Below are positions 34,016 through 42,479 of a stretch of DNA of 64,000 nucleotides, one piece after another. The position numbers were made by a program, and so were the translations under genes. Below the pieces are notes generated by a model. The model saw only the letters and a list, made by a program, of their open reading frames with translations, made no database searches and was not told the DNA's origin. The stretch comes from Vibrio rhizosphaerae (GTDB lineage Bacteria > Pseudomonadota > Gammaproteobacteria > Enterobacterales > Vibrionaceae). The stretch's first letter is position 1; the number at the start of each line of letters is the position of its first letter. Location: the NCBI RefSeq assembly GCF_024347095.1, contig NZ_AP024904.1, forward strand, positions 868,001 to 932,000, in the 5' to 3' direction.

Positions 34016-34438
34016 TTATACCAGCACTAACTCGACTCGAATGTTACCACGGGTTGCATTTGAGTATGGGCAGACTTGGTGAGCTTTTTCAATCAACGTC
34101 TGTGCCACGCTGCGATCAAGTTCCGGCAGAGAAATATGCAATTCAACATCAATGGCAAACCCAGCACCTGCGGTGTTTTGACCAATCCCGACCTTCGCCG
34201 TAACGCTCAGATCCTGAGATAATTTGATCTTATCCTGCATTGCGACAAACTTCATCGCACCGATAAAACATGCTGAATAACCGGCAGCAAAAAGCTGCTC
34301 TGGGTTGGTCCCTTCACCGCCTGCACCACCCAATGATTTGGGAGTACTTAGGTTAACTTGTAATTTATTATCGTCAGAAGCGGCTTTTCCGTCACGTCCA
34401 CCCGTTGTTGTTACTTGTGCTGTATATAAAAGATCCAT
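34016..34438 (-). CDS. ohr: Organic hydroperoxide resistance protein
   Basis: Ohr/OsmC-family thiol peroxidase of 140 residues that reduces organic peroxides. The catalytic cysteines are C57 (GYSACFIGA) and C123 (HQVCPYSNATRGN), the latter sequence being diagnostic for Ohr rather than OsmC. GGAGG precedes ATG 34438; a longer frame upstream is not used. It lies 124 bases downstream of the ohrR gene on the same strand, with two operator palindromes in between. Confidence 0.95.
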   Translation of the reverse strand: MDLLYTAQVTTTGGRDGKAASDDNKLQVNLSTPKSLGGAGGEGTNPEQLFAAGYSACFIGAMKFVAMQDKIKLSQDLSVTAKVGIGQNTAGAGFAIDVELHISLPELDRSVAQTLIEKAHQVCPYSNATRGNIRVELVLV

Positions 34439-34455
34439 GAACAACCTCCAATTAG

Positions 34456-34467
34456 TTATTGCGATAA
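34456..34467. promoter_or_regulatory. Probable OhrR operator 1
   Basis: TTATTGCGATAA, near-palindrome just upstream of ohr. It matches the second copy at 34517-34528 apart from one base. Confidence 0.6.
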
Positions 34468-34516
34468 TTATTTTACTAAAAAAATTCAATCAATTACTTT
34501 CTTTAACACGAATATG

Positions 34517-34528
34517 TTATTGCAATAA
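34517..34528. promoter_or_regulatory. Probable OhrR operator 2
   Basis: TTATTGCAATAA, a perfect palindrome in the ohrR-ohr spacer, 61 bases from the first copy. OhrR boxes in other bacteria are AT-rich palindromes of similar type. Confidence 0.65.
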
Positions 34529-34562
34529 TCATTATCGCGCAACATATTTTTAAGCATCTCGC

Positions 34563-35009
34563 TTAACTCGGCTGATTTTTAAGTAAGCTATCTCTCAATG
34601 CCATGATTTGATTTTTCATCTCAATCAGGTCTTGACTGGGGATACCACAAGAGTCAATCAAACACTGATTGATTTTCACGGCTTCTGCTTTGAGCTGCTG
34701 CCCCTTCGGAGTCAGCCGGACATTCAGTGAGCGCTCATCATGTAGCTGTCGGGTGCGATTTACTAACCCCTCTTGCTCCATCCGTTTAATCACCGGCGTT
34801 AAAGCACCGGATTTCTGTCCTAATCGTTCCCCAATATCTTTCAGACCAATACCATCTTGTTCCCACAGAATCAGTAACACGAGATATTGCGGATACGTGA
34901 GCCCCAAAGGTTCAAGTAGCGGTTTATACATCTGTGTCATCGCCAAAGAGGTTGAATAAAGGGCAAAACATAGCTGGTTATCCAGCAATAAAGCTTTATT
35001 ATCGGACAT
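34563..35009 (-). CDS. ohrR: MarR-family organic-peroxide sensor
   Basis: Repressor of 148 residues with the MarR winged helix (IGERLGQKSGALTPVIKRMEQEGLVNR). The reactive cysteine C14 is in LLDNQLCFALYSTS, as in OhrR proteins, where peroxide oxidation releases the DNA. It is encoded next to ohr, and the spacer contains two copies of a TTATTGC(A/G)ATAA palindrome. The presence of additional C-terminal Cys residues (one in SCGIP) leaves open whether it is a one-Cys or two-Cys type. Confidence 0.94.
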   Translation of the reverse strand: MSDNKALLLDNQLCFALYSTSLAMTQMYKPLLEPLGLTYPQYLVLLILWEQDGIGLKDIGERLGQKSGALTPVIKRMEQEGLVNRTRQLHDERSLNVRLTPKGQQLKAEAVKINQCLIDSCGIPSQDLIEMKNQIMALRDSLLKNQPS

Positions 35010-35223
35010 TCTTTCTACTTCTTTTTTCTCAAGTCTACTTTGATCAGACGTTAACGGCTTGATGATCCGTTTAAGCGACTGAGGTTGTATGGTCAGTGGT
35101 CTCTAAATGGCGACACTTACCATGATTGATAATCTTGTTACGCATCAATATTGATTACTTGTAAAATGACATCGTGACAACCACATCAGGCCAATCAAAA
35201 TCAAGTCATAGTCAGATGAATGA

Positions 35224-35391
35224 CTATTCAGCGGTTGCCTCATGGATCGCTTCTTTCGTTGAATGATACACTTCACTCGATTTCTCTTTGGTTGCGTCCC
35301 ATATTTCAGAAGAATCTTCCTTCACACCATTCCAAGTTGAAGAACAAGCAGTTAAAAACAAAGCCAATATAGCAATCAGTCCATATTTCAT
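35224..35391 (-). CDS. Small lipoprotein, 55 residues
   Basis: Begins MKYGLIAILALFLTACSS: a lipobox LTAC, so the mature protein is a lipid-anchored peptide of about 40 residues rich in Lys, Glu, Ser and Thr, with a repeated pattern (EDSSEIWDATKEKSSEVYHSTKEA) that forms two similar 11-residue units. This resembles small periplasmic lipoproteins such as entericidin-like or LEA-type peptides, but no family is assigned. The ATG at 35391 is preceded by GAGGAG; the longer open frame is not used. Confidence 0.8.
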   Translation of the reverse strand: MKYGLIAILALFLTACSSTWNGVKEDSSEIWDATKEKSSEVYHSTKEAIHEATAE

Positions 35392-35661
35392 TGATACGCT
35401 CCTCTCTACTGAACGACTCTGCAAAAGCATAGCACGACATCGTGCCCGTCTTCTGCCCATTTTCCTATCTGTAATTAGGCTGTGACTCAAAGACATCGTG
35501 ACAAGAAAAAATATGATGTAATAACATAATGTCGTTTGTGTAATGCAAATGTCAAAATCATCATCAACTGCGGAAGGAATCTCTCATAATCAAGAATGAC
35601 ACAGGCATCATCCGATGATTTCAGAACTCATCATTCCGTAAAAAAACAGCAGATAAAATGA

Positions 35662-35683
35662 GGGCTTCCATTAGAGGAAGCCC
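35662..35683 (-). terminator. Terminator of the SbmA-like gene
   Basis: GGGCTTCC (35662-35669) pairs with GGAAGCCC (35676-35683); T-rich sequence follows on the minus strand. Confidence 0.75.
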
Positions 35684-35692
35684 GTGATGAGA

Positions 35693-36967
35693 TTAATTTT
35701 CAGCGGGGTTTTCGATAAGTGGTATGTTTTCCATACCATCCGCTTCATCTTCAAATGCTTTGAGACGTTTATAAATCGACAATAACTCGACAATCGTCGT
35801 CCATGAGTTGACCAGATATTGAAAAGAGCTTTCAACCTGCCCGAATGCATTAATAATCCGTTGCATGATCCCCAGAGTGAAAGCCCCTGCAACAATGGAA
35901 GGTGCCAGTGCAATGATGGGAATGAATGTACCAACCTGTAAATAGCCGTAGCGAACAATATTAAAGTACACATAATGCTTATAAAGACGAAAGTAGTTCT
36001 GCCGGACATCACTGAATAACGCTTTTAAGGTTTGTGGCGCTGCACGACTTTCATGGTCTTCACCATAAACCAACTCTTTCCTGTATGCGGCTTCAACACG
36101 TTGATTCTTAAACTCTAATCCCGGCAATTTAATCCCGGCCATTGCCAGTAATACCGTACCGATGATTGACCAAATGATCGCAACAAAAACCAATCCCTGA
36201 GAAACTTCACCAACCAATGGCAAGGTTTTCACATAACCGGAAAGCCCCCATAGAATGGGTAAAAATGCGATCAGTGTCATCACTGCATTCAGCAGACTAA
36301 CCCCTAAACTTTCCACGATCGAAGCAAAACGCATCGTATCTTCCTGAATCCGCTGCGATGCCCCCTCGATATGACGAACTTGCTGCCAACGGGCGGTATA
36401 ATAATCAGTCATTGCAGTCCGCCATCGAAATACATAATGGCTGACGAAAAAGTGGTTACAGACGGCGACCATAATCGCAACAAGCAAAATCACAGCAACC
36501 GTGGTCAGTTCACCGTAAAACTCACTCAGGGTAATGCTGTTAGGATTTGTTAATGCTTTCTGGATCAAGTTATAAAAGTTACCATACCACTCGTTGATCA
36601 TCACACTGACTTCAACCTGAAACCAAGTGATAAAGACAATCACCCCAGACCCAATCACCGACCAGCGAGCCCATTTTTGTCGGCCAAATTTCATCCATGC
36701 GCCGATAAACAAAGCGTAACAGACAAACATATACTGATATAACCAAGCACTGGTCGCACTCTCCTGAGCCTGCTGAAAAGCAGCCTGAGCCGCAGGCGCG
36801 GCCTCCACCAGCAGCGGCTGAGGGAACCCCATTCCAACCAGATATCCGAGACTCAGGTCTGAACCTAGCTCGCGAACACCGGTATACCAGCAAACCACAC
36901 AAAGCAGTGCCCAAAGCACAAAACTGAGGAAAAATAATTTTGGTTTCGGAAAGAAAGAATCAAACAC
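35693..36967 (-). CDS. sbmA: SbmA/BacA-like peptide transporter
   Basis: Inner-membrane protein of 424 residues with about seven to eight membrane helices, in the SbmA/BacA family (proton-driven dimer with the membrane domain of an ABC exporter). Recognisable stretches are FPKPKLFFLSFVLWALLC, the EWYGNFYNLIQKAL segment, FRWRTAMTDYYTARW and EGASQRIQEDTMRFA. In E. coli SbmA imports proline-rich peptides, bleomycin and microcins. The start is GTG 36965-36967. This BacA is unrelated to the prephenate decarboxylase BacA discussed at 20.1 kb. Confidence 0.93.
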   Translation of the reverse strand: MFDSFFPKPKLFFLSFVLWALLCVVCWYTGVRELGSDLSLGYLVGMGFPQPLLVEAAPAAQAAFQQAQESATSAWLYQYMFVCYALFIGAWMKFGRQKWARWSVIGSGVIVFITWFQVEVSVMINEWYGNFYNLIQKALTNPNSITLSEFYGELTTVAVILLVAIMVAVCNHFFVSHYVFRWRTAMTDYYTARWQQVRHIEGASQRIQEDTMRFASIVESLGVSLLNAVMTLIAFLPILWGLSGYVKTLPLVGEVSQGLVFVAIIWSIIGTVLLAMAGIKLPGLEFKNQRVEAAYRKELVYGEDHESRAAPQTLKALFSDVRQNYFRLYKHYVYFNIVRYGYLQVGTFIPIIALAPSIVAGAFTLGIMQRIINAFGQVESSFQYLVNSWTTIVELLSIYKRLKAFEDEADGMENIPLIENPAEN

Positions 36968-37516
36968 TATATCAATCTCTTATTAATTTTACTGACAGTT
37001 ATCGTACCGCTGTACAACAGCACGAAGCACGGTACAAATGAATCACAGCGTTAATATTCATGATTCCGCGGTGACATGCAATCCTTTGGTTCAGCGCGAC
37101 ACGCCAAATGAAGCCTCTCAGGCAACAGTAAGTTAAGACCAACAGAACGCCTGAAAATTCCCTGTGTATGACGATTGAGTGAAATGGTGACGACTGGAAA
37201 TAATGGTGCTGTTTTTAAGTCCCCCTGATAATCATTCAATATCGATGGTTCAATAACCAATACCAGCATATATTCTGATATTTGAATCCAACTCTAACCT
37301 AATTATGACAAATCAATAACATAAAATATTGGGGGGCAGTTAAATTAAAAGTATGTTTTAGCAGAAGTCAGCAAGAATATAATTCATGATAAACACAATA
37401 TATTCAGAGGTTTTATTATGTTGACAGGATTAAATTTCTTGAAATAAATGACTGACGCAGCATATGTATCGCACATCAATCATGATGGCTTATTCAAAAT
37501 CACTAGGAGTAAAAAG
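36968..37516. other. Intergenic region before the outer-membrane protein gene
   Basis: About 550 bases. A 72-codon minus-strand frame at 37051-37269 has no supporting features. The right end, AT-rich, carries the promoter and AGGAG site of the outer-membrane protein gene. Confidence 0.4.
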
Positions 37517-38083
37517 ATGAAAAAGATCCTTCCAATTCTAGCGAGTACCATGGCTTTAACAACGTTCAGCACCATTTCAAACGCAGCAGTTTTGGACGAT
37601 GAAAGCGGCATTTATGTTGGTGGTAACTACGGTTATGTAAAGATTGATGGTCAAGACGATTTTGATGATGACAATGACGTGGTGCAAGGATTAATTGGTT
37701 TTAAATTAAACCGTTACATTGGCGTCGAAGGAAGCTATATCGACTTCGGTTCGTATGGTGGTAATGTCGCAAACGCGAAGACCGACGGCTATACAGCCGC
37801 GTTGAAATTGACCGCACCGATTGGTGATCGCGTCGAACTTTATGCCAAAGGCGGCCAACTTTGGTACACCACGGATTATGACATCTTAGGTGTGAGTGGC
37901 AACGAAGATGATGAAGCTGTATTTGCCGGAGCCGGTGTCGGATTTAAAGTTACCGATAACTTCTTAGTCAATGCAGAATATACTTGGTATGACGTCGACT
38001 TGAATGCCAACGATATTAATAATGGCGCAGACACCAACACTGATTTAAAACAAGCAACCATTGGTGCTGAGTATCGTTTCTAA
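37517..38083 (+). CDS. Small outer-membrane beta-barrel protein (OmpA/OmpX-like)
   Basis: Protein of 188 residues with signal peptide (about 1-23, ending SNA) and a mature part made of alternating strands that ends in EYRF, the terminal Phe recognised by the BAM complex. It begins GIYVGGNYGYVKIDG, as in porin-family eight-stranded barrels, and loops are strongly acidic (QDDFDDDNDVV). There is no C-terminal OmpA peptidoglycan-binding domain. AGGAG precedes ATG 37517. The role could be adhesion or envelope integrity; no specific function is assigned. Confidence 0.88.
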   Translation: MKKILPILASTMALTTFSTISNAAVLDDESGIYVGGNYGYVKIDGQDDFDDDNDVVQGLIGFKLNRYIGVEGSYIDFGSYGGNVANAKTDGYTAALKLTAPIGDRVELYAKGGQLWYTTDYDILGVSGNEDDEAVFAGAGVGFKVTDNFLVNAEYTWYDVDLNANDINNGADTNTDLKQATIGAEYRF

Positions 38084-38145
38084 ATAACTTACTGTCTGAC
38101 CAGAAATAATATTATCCTTAAACATTAATCTATAAAGAAATACAT

Positions 38146-38182
38146 CGATAAAGAAGCACTCATCATGAGTGCTTCTTTATCG
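38146..38182 (+). terminator. Strong terminator after the outer-membrane protein gene
   Basis: An 18-base perfect stem (38146-38163 with 38165-38182) with a one-base centre, A-rich on the left and T-rich on the right. Confidence 0.85.
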
Positions 38183-38307
38183 ATTATAGGGTGTAATTCA
38201 TTCAGCTATTTTATTTGGGTTTTCATCCGTTCACGGCTTGTTGAACGCGAATATTCGTCCTGTTTACGGTATGGAAGGTAATAGAAGACATGCGAGGGAG
38301 AGATGGA

Positions 38308-38412
38308 ATGAAAGGTAACATTCATTCGGTGGAAGTATCCGACATCATCGGAAAAACCACCGAATACACCAATAATCGTTGCGATTGGGATCGATTTTAT
38401 CGCAATGCTTAA
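38308..38412 (+). CDS. Possible 34-residue peptide gene
   Basis: Short frame from ATG 38308 to TAA 38412, preceded by AGGGAG 7 bases upstream, which is a very good ribosome-binding site. The peptide is hydrophilic, with one Cys and several aromatic residues near the C-terminus (NNRCDWDRFYRNA), and has no signal peptide. An out-of-frame ATG-GAA-TGA lies at 38303. No family is recognised. It ends 4 bases before the convergent small membrane protein gene. The main support is the ribosome-binding site, so this remains tentative. Confidence 0.35.
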   Translation: MKGNIHSVEVSDIIGKTTEYTNNRCDWDRFYRNA

Positions 38413-38416
38413 ATGC

Positions 38417-38578
38417 TTAGACGTTAACCCAAGTTAAGGCCAGCATAAATGTAATCACGGCTGTCACACCAAACATTGCGAAAACACCCGCAAGTTCTTT
38501 AACTGTATTGACAACAGACGTGCTCAATTTTGTTTTAGGAATAGTGACATTAATTTGTGAAGAAAGCGTTGAACTCAT
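38417..38578 (-). CDS. Small membrane protein, 53 residues
   Basis: Frame from ATG 38578 to TAA at 38417. The ribosome-binding site TAGGAG is 7 bases upstream. The product starts MSSTLSSQINVTIPKTKLST, followed by one hydrophobic helix (about residues 28-50, LAGVFAMFGVTAVITFMLAL) and ends TWVNV. A single-span inner-membrane protein is predicted. No family is recognised. Good spacing, codon use and the membrane helix make it a likely real gene missed by length cut-offs. Confidence 0.6.
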   Translation of the reverse strand: MSSTLSSQINVTIPKTKLSTSVVNTVKELAGVFAMFGVTAVITFMLALTWVNV

Positions 38579-38868
38579 GACTCGGCTCCTACGGTTATTT
38601 TATTTCACAACCAAGTGTTGTTTAGTTCAAATTATCATCAATTTTGTGACTCAAGTCAACATTTATAGTAATAAAATTACAAAAAATTTGTAATTATCAC
38701 GACAATTACATGAAAAGTTGATGAATTTCAAACAAATAAGTCACCCCGCTTGCAGCACAGCAGTATTGCAACAGATAAACTATCAGGAAGAGGACAGAAG
38801 AAAATAAGCCACAGACATAAACTGTGGCTTTGCACATGACATAATAGAACTCAGTGACAGAGGCAGTC

Positions 38869-40083
38869 TTAACCGATGAGACGTTCTCGACTCACAGCAT
38901 GTTCATCAAACACGGCTTCATTTAACACGATCGTTTGAGCACGCTTGAAGAAATTAAAATCCGTCGCGGTGGCACTGGTGTAAGCCCCCATCATACAACC
39001 GATAACGAGGTCACCATTGTCTAACCGGGGTAACATGATATCTTCAGCTATGACATCAATGCTGTCACAAGTCGGGCCGGCCAAAACACTTGGGAGCAAT
39101 TCACCGCCTTGCTTCAATGTGACCAGCGGGTATTGTGCATCATCGAACATTAACCCACTGAAAGAGCCATAAATACCATCATCAAGGTAGTACCACATTT
39201 GCCCTTCCCTTTCCGCCTGCCCCATAACCGAAGCAACACTCATAACCGCCTGTGCGACGATAAAGCGTCCGGGTTCAGCCAAAACCTGTACGGTCTCTGG
39301 TAACTCGAGCAACGCTTCATTAATTGGCATACAGAATTGCTCAATTGGCATCACCTGTTGTGTATAACTAACCGGGAAACCACCACCAATGTCCAGCGTA
39401 CTCAGAGCCGGTAATCCACGCGCAACGACTTCTTCCATCACGGTATGGCAAGTGCGGATCGCATCAACATACTTCTGTGGGTTAATCGTCTGAGATCCGA
39501 CATGAAAAGAAAGTCCCTTGATACGAATATTCCATGACTGAGCCGTTTCAATGATTGTCAGCGCCTGCTCGGGAGAACAGCCAAATTTCTTCGATAGATC
39601 TGCAAATACGTCTGCGTTCCGAAAACTCAACCGTACCAGTAACTCAACTTCATCCTTGTAAGGTTTGAACTTAGCGAGTTCGTTGAGGTTATCCACAACG
39701 AAAACAGAACAGCCGTAGGCTAATGCATCACGAATGTCTGCATCGCGTTTGATCGGATGGGTATGAATAGTACGCTCCGCCGGTACACCTTCTTGCGCGA
39801 CCAGTTCAACTTCACCACTGGTTGCCAGATCAAAGCTTGCGCCTTCGGCAAGCAGAGTTCTGACTACAACCGGATGCGGCAGTGGTTTCAGCGCAAAATG
39901 AAGCGTCACATTCGGTAGTGCATGATTCAGTGCACGATATTGCTGACGAATTGTCTCGCAATCTAGCATCAGTAATGGTGCACCGAACTGTGACACGGAT
40001 GATTCAACTAAACGAACATCATCAGCAGAAAGAGTTCGAGCAGCAAAAGATTGAAAATTTAATACAGCATGGGCGTGAGCCAT
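38869..40083 (-). CDS. Ornithine/lysine decarboxylase, group IV (alanine-racemase fold)
   Basis: PLP-dependent decarboxylase of 404 residues with an N-terminal TIM barrel (PLP lysine K66 in LHFALKPLPHP; HVGSQ; GGGFP; EPGR) and C-terminal beta domain (GPTCDSID, with the catalytic Cys of eukaryote-type ornithine decarboxylases). It produces putrescine or cadaverine for polyamines; choice of ornithine or lysine cannot be fixed from sequence. GGAGG precedes ATG 40083. The leader carries a hairpin (40105-40136) close to the ribosome-binding site. Together with speG at 54 kb it indicates active polyamine metabolism. Confidence 0.92.
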   Translation of the reverse strand: MAHAHAVLNFQSFAARTLSADDVRLVESSVSQFGAPLLMLDCETIRQQYRALNHALPNVTLHFALKPLPHPVVVRTLLAEGASFDLATSGEVELVAQEGVPAERTIHTHPIKRDADIRDALAYGCSVFVVDNLNELAKFKPYKDEVELLVRLSFRNADVFADLSKKFGCSPEQALTIIETAQSWNIRIKGLSFHVGSQTINPQKYVDAIRTCHTVMEEVVARGLPALSTLDIGGGFPVSYTQQVMPIEQFCMPINEALLELPETVQVLAEPGRFIVAQAVMSVASVMGQAEREGQMWYYLDDGIYGSFSGLMFDDAQYPLVTLKQGGELLPSVLAGPTCDSIDVIAEDIMLPRLDNGDLVIGCMMGAYTSATATDFNFFKRAQTIVLNEAVFDEHAVSRERLIG

Positions 40084-40104
40084 CGCAAACCTCCGGGGGA
40101 CAAA

Positions 40105-40136
40105 CACTTTTCATCGGACTGTTTTTATGAAAAGTG
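40105..40136 (-). promoter_or_regulatory. Leader hairpin of the decarboxylase gene
   Basis: CACTTTTCAT (40105-40114) pairs with ATGAAAAGTG (40127-40136) in the 5' leader, about 10 bases upstream of the GGAGG site. It may affect translation, or be a remnant of a repeat element. Confidence 0.45.
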
Positions 40137-40266
40137 GAGCGTCAATAAAAGCGTTAATACGCTGTCAAAGTCACTCTTGGATAGTTGCTCTATCGCCTTG
40201 CCACATAGGTGTGATGTACTCGGATTGGCTATCATCAAGAAGCAGGCAGATAGTAAGTTCATGCGG

Positions 40267-40284
40267 GGACAGACGCAATAAAAA
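40267..40284 (+). repeat. Single GGACAGAC repeat copy
   Basis: GGACAGACGCAATAAAAA matches GGACAGACACAATAAAAA of the 33-kb array (33216-33233) at 17 of 18 bases. Confidence 0.65.
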
Positions 40285-40983
40285 ATAGCCCAGGAAAAGT
40301 CAAAAATTTTTTATGGTCAAGATAGTATTTATTAATAGTTATCCCTTCCTTATGAGGCCAACCCGCGTCAGGATTCAATATCGGCTTGAATCATTGAACT
40401 GAATCGCTGAACAGACACATGATTATTTCAGCGGACATTGGCGGGCATATTGCAACGCCATGCGAACAGTCGACAATATAAAAACATGCCAAAAAATCAA
40501 TTTCATGCCTTTTCAATCAGTTAATATTCACCATCAGTTAAATTAATAAGATTATTAATTTAAATCACGCCATCATTGTCTTAATAGCAAAACTATAAAC
40601 AAAAATTAACTCAATCCAATAATTATTAAAAATAACAATTAAAACACAATCAAAAAAAACCAAACCACAAAATAAAAAATACTTTAAAATCAATATAATA
40701 AAAACAAAAATCAAATATAAAAACTTGATTTTTTATTAATAATTAAATAAATATCAACGCATGATTTTATTATTCACCACAAAGAAAAACATTCTGACTT
40801 TATTTCAAACTTTACACGTTTACATAAATGAAACATAATTCAAAAAATAGCAACAGGAAGAGTTTCAAATAATGTTTAAAGTAATAAAAATCGACTTTGA
40901 ACATTCTGAAACGAATGATTGATATCCACTTAGCCGTAATAATATCGATGATTCATCAACCATGAAAAAATGGAGTTTATCAA

Positions 40984-42060
40984 ATGAATAAGGCAACAAA
41001 TTTATTGTTGAGTGCAATCGTAGGCAGTATGTCCTCTCTGGCTTATGCTAACTCTCTGGATGTCACCATCACTCCTTTAAGTCAATCGTATGGTGAAAGC
41101 AGTGATGTGAAAGTCGAACTGAGCATTACAAACAATAGTCAAGATGATGTCGATGTACTCGATTGGTATCTCGTCAACCACAGCAAACTTCAAAAGAATG
41201 CTTTCACCGTTACAGTTGACGGAGAAACGGTCGCGTATACAGGACCGATTGTCAAACGCCCAGCCCCGACAGCGAAAGACTATGTAACCTTGTCTGCCGG
41301 CCAAACCATGACCCAAACGATCGATCTGTCTTCCTTCTATGATATGACCCGGGAAGGCACATATAACGTTCAGTTTAATGTCACGGCAATGGATTTAATC
41401 AAATCTCAAGCAAGATCAAAACTTCAGGCTGAAGATAAAGTCCAGTCACTCAGCTCAAATGGTGTGAGTTTCTGGGTTGAGGGCGTTCACCCAAAGGTCG
41501 CGACCATCAATGAATCGGTACTCGATCTTGCTGAACTGGCTGGTGGAATCAGCTATGTAGGTAACTGCTCAAATAGTCAGAAAAGCCAAATCAGCAGTGC
41601 TGTCAGCGCAGCACGGAGTATGTCAGGTTCAGCTTATAACTACTACCGAGCTGGCTCTGTGACATCTCGCTATACCACTTGGTTCGGCTCTTATTCAAGC
41701 GGTCGTTACAACACCGTCAAAGGACATTTCCAGAAAATATCCGATGCATTACAGAACAAGACAGTCACCGCAGACTGTTATTGTGAGGGCAGCCTTTCCA
41801 ATGCCTATGCTTACGTTTATCCGAATCAACCCTACCGAATCCATTTATGTAACGCCTTCTGGTCAGCTCCTACCACAGGAACGGACTCAAAAGCCGGAAC
41901 ACTGATTCATGAAATGAGCCATTTCACCGTCAACGGTGGTACCGATGATATTGCTTACGGGCAGTATAATGCTCGTCGTCTGGCACAGTCATCACCGAAT
42001 CAGGCAGTCAACAACGCCGATTCTCACGAATACTTCGCAGAGAATACCCCGCGTTTATAA
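40984..42060 (+). CDS. Secreted M35 (aspzincin/deuterolysin-like) metalloprotease
   Basis: Protein of 358 residues with signal peptide (about 1-22, ending AYA), a beta-sandwich N-terminal domain (about 25-170) and a C-terminal peptidase domain. Zinc ligands are in HEMSH (309-313) and the aspzincin motif GGTDDIAYG (318-326); four Cys in the domain (near 195, 265, 267 and 289) suggest disulfides. This arrangement is like the lysine-specific M35 peptidases of bacteria and fungi. GGAG precedes the ATG. The AT-rich upstream region and an own terminator suggest a single, possibly acquired, gene for an extracellular protease. Confidence 0.92.
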   Translation: MNKATNLLLSAIVGSMSSLAYANSLDVTITPLSQSYGESSDVKVELSITNNSQDDVDVLDWYLVNHSKLQKNAFTVTVDGETVAYTGPIVKRPAPTAKDYVTLSAGQTMTQTIDLSSFYDMTREGTYNVQFNVTAMDLIKSQARSKLQAEDKVQSLSSNGVSFWVEGVHPKVATINESVLDLAELAGGISYVGNCSNSQKSQISSAVSAARSMSGSAYNYYRAGSVTSRYTTWFGSYSSGRYNTVKGHFQKISDALQNKTVTADCYCEGSLSNAYAYVYPNQPYRIHLCNAFWSAPTTGTDSKAGTLIHEMSHFTVNGGTDDIAYGQYNARRLAQSSPNQAVNNADSHEYFAENTPRL

Positions 42061-42074
42061 GCGGTTACTGTCCC

Positions 42075-42107
42075 AACCGAAAGCACCACGAGCCGGTGCT
42101 TTCGGTT
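42075..42107 (+). terminator. Terminator of the metalloprotease gene
   Basis: AACCGAAAGCACC (42075-42087) pairs perfectly with GGTGCTTTCGGTT (42095-42107), 15 bases after the stop codon. Confidence 0.75.
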
Positions 42108-42191
42108 CATTTCCCATGCTGAAACAATCGCTTACCCTCTGGTTCCATGCTTTAGCTATGATTGTGGCAAATCACAGATCCTGCATGAAGT

Positions 42192-42428
42192 TCAGGATGA
42201 CTGCTTCAATGGTTTTACGAGACTATCCAACCCTTCGACTTTCAGCGTCAAACAAAGCTGCATCAACTCCCCAAGCTCACCTTGAGGAAATTCGCCCTTA
42301 TTTTGAAACCACAATAAGTACTCTTCCGGTAAATCAATTAATACACGTCCGGCATAACGGCCAAACGGCATTGTCATCGTTGCCAGTTTCAGCAAACTCT
42401 CTTTTTGCAGCATAACGGTTGTCTTCAT
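42192..42428 (-). CDS. DUF3820 family protein
   Basis: Small cytoplasmic protein of 78 residues with the pattern TMPFGRYAGRVLIDLPEEYLLWF in its first half, typical of the DUF3820 family, often described as putative quorum-sensing-regulated virulence factor-like proteins in pseudomonads. The biochemical role is unknown. It is 52 bases downstream of the GH4 gene on the same strand and may be co-transcribed with it. Confidence 0.85.
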   Translation of the reverse strand: MKTTVMLQKESLLKLATMTMPFGRYAGRVLIDLPEEYLLWFQNKGEFPQGELGELMQLCLTLKVEGLDSLVKPLKQSS

Positions 42429-42479
42429 CTGTTCCGGGGATGAACATTCTAATCGATCTCATATCTCCTTTGCTCTTGA

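Larger units (their letters stand above)
40084..40983. other. Long AT-rich intergenic region with repeat copies
   Basis: 900 bases without a supported gene. The left part is the leader of the decarboxylase gene, with a hairpin (40105-40114 with 40127-40136) and GGACAGAC-like copies (GGGGACAAACAC at about 40097 and GGACAGACGCAATAAAAA at 40267). From about 40490 to 40980 the sequence is extremely AT-rich, with many A and T runs, and leads into the metalloprotease gene; this composition suits H-NS binding. Confidence 0.6.

Noticed and set aside
37051..37269. Minus-strand 72-codon frame
   Set aside because: No ribosome-binding site and no protein-like features.
38508..38693. Plus-strand 61-codon frame
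   Set aside because: Antisense to the better-supported 53-residue membrane protein and without a ribosome-binding site.
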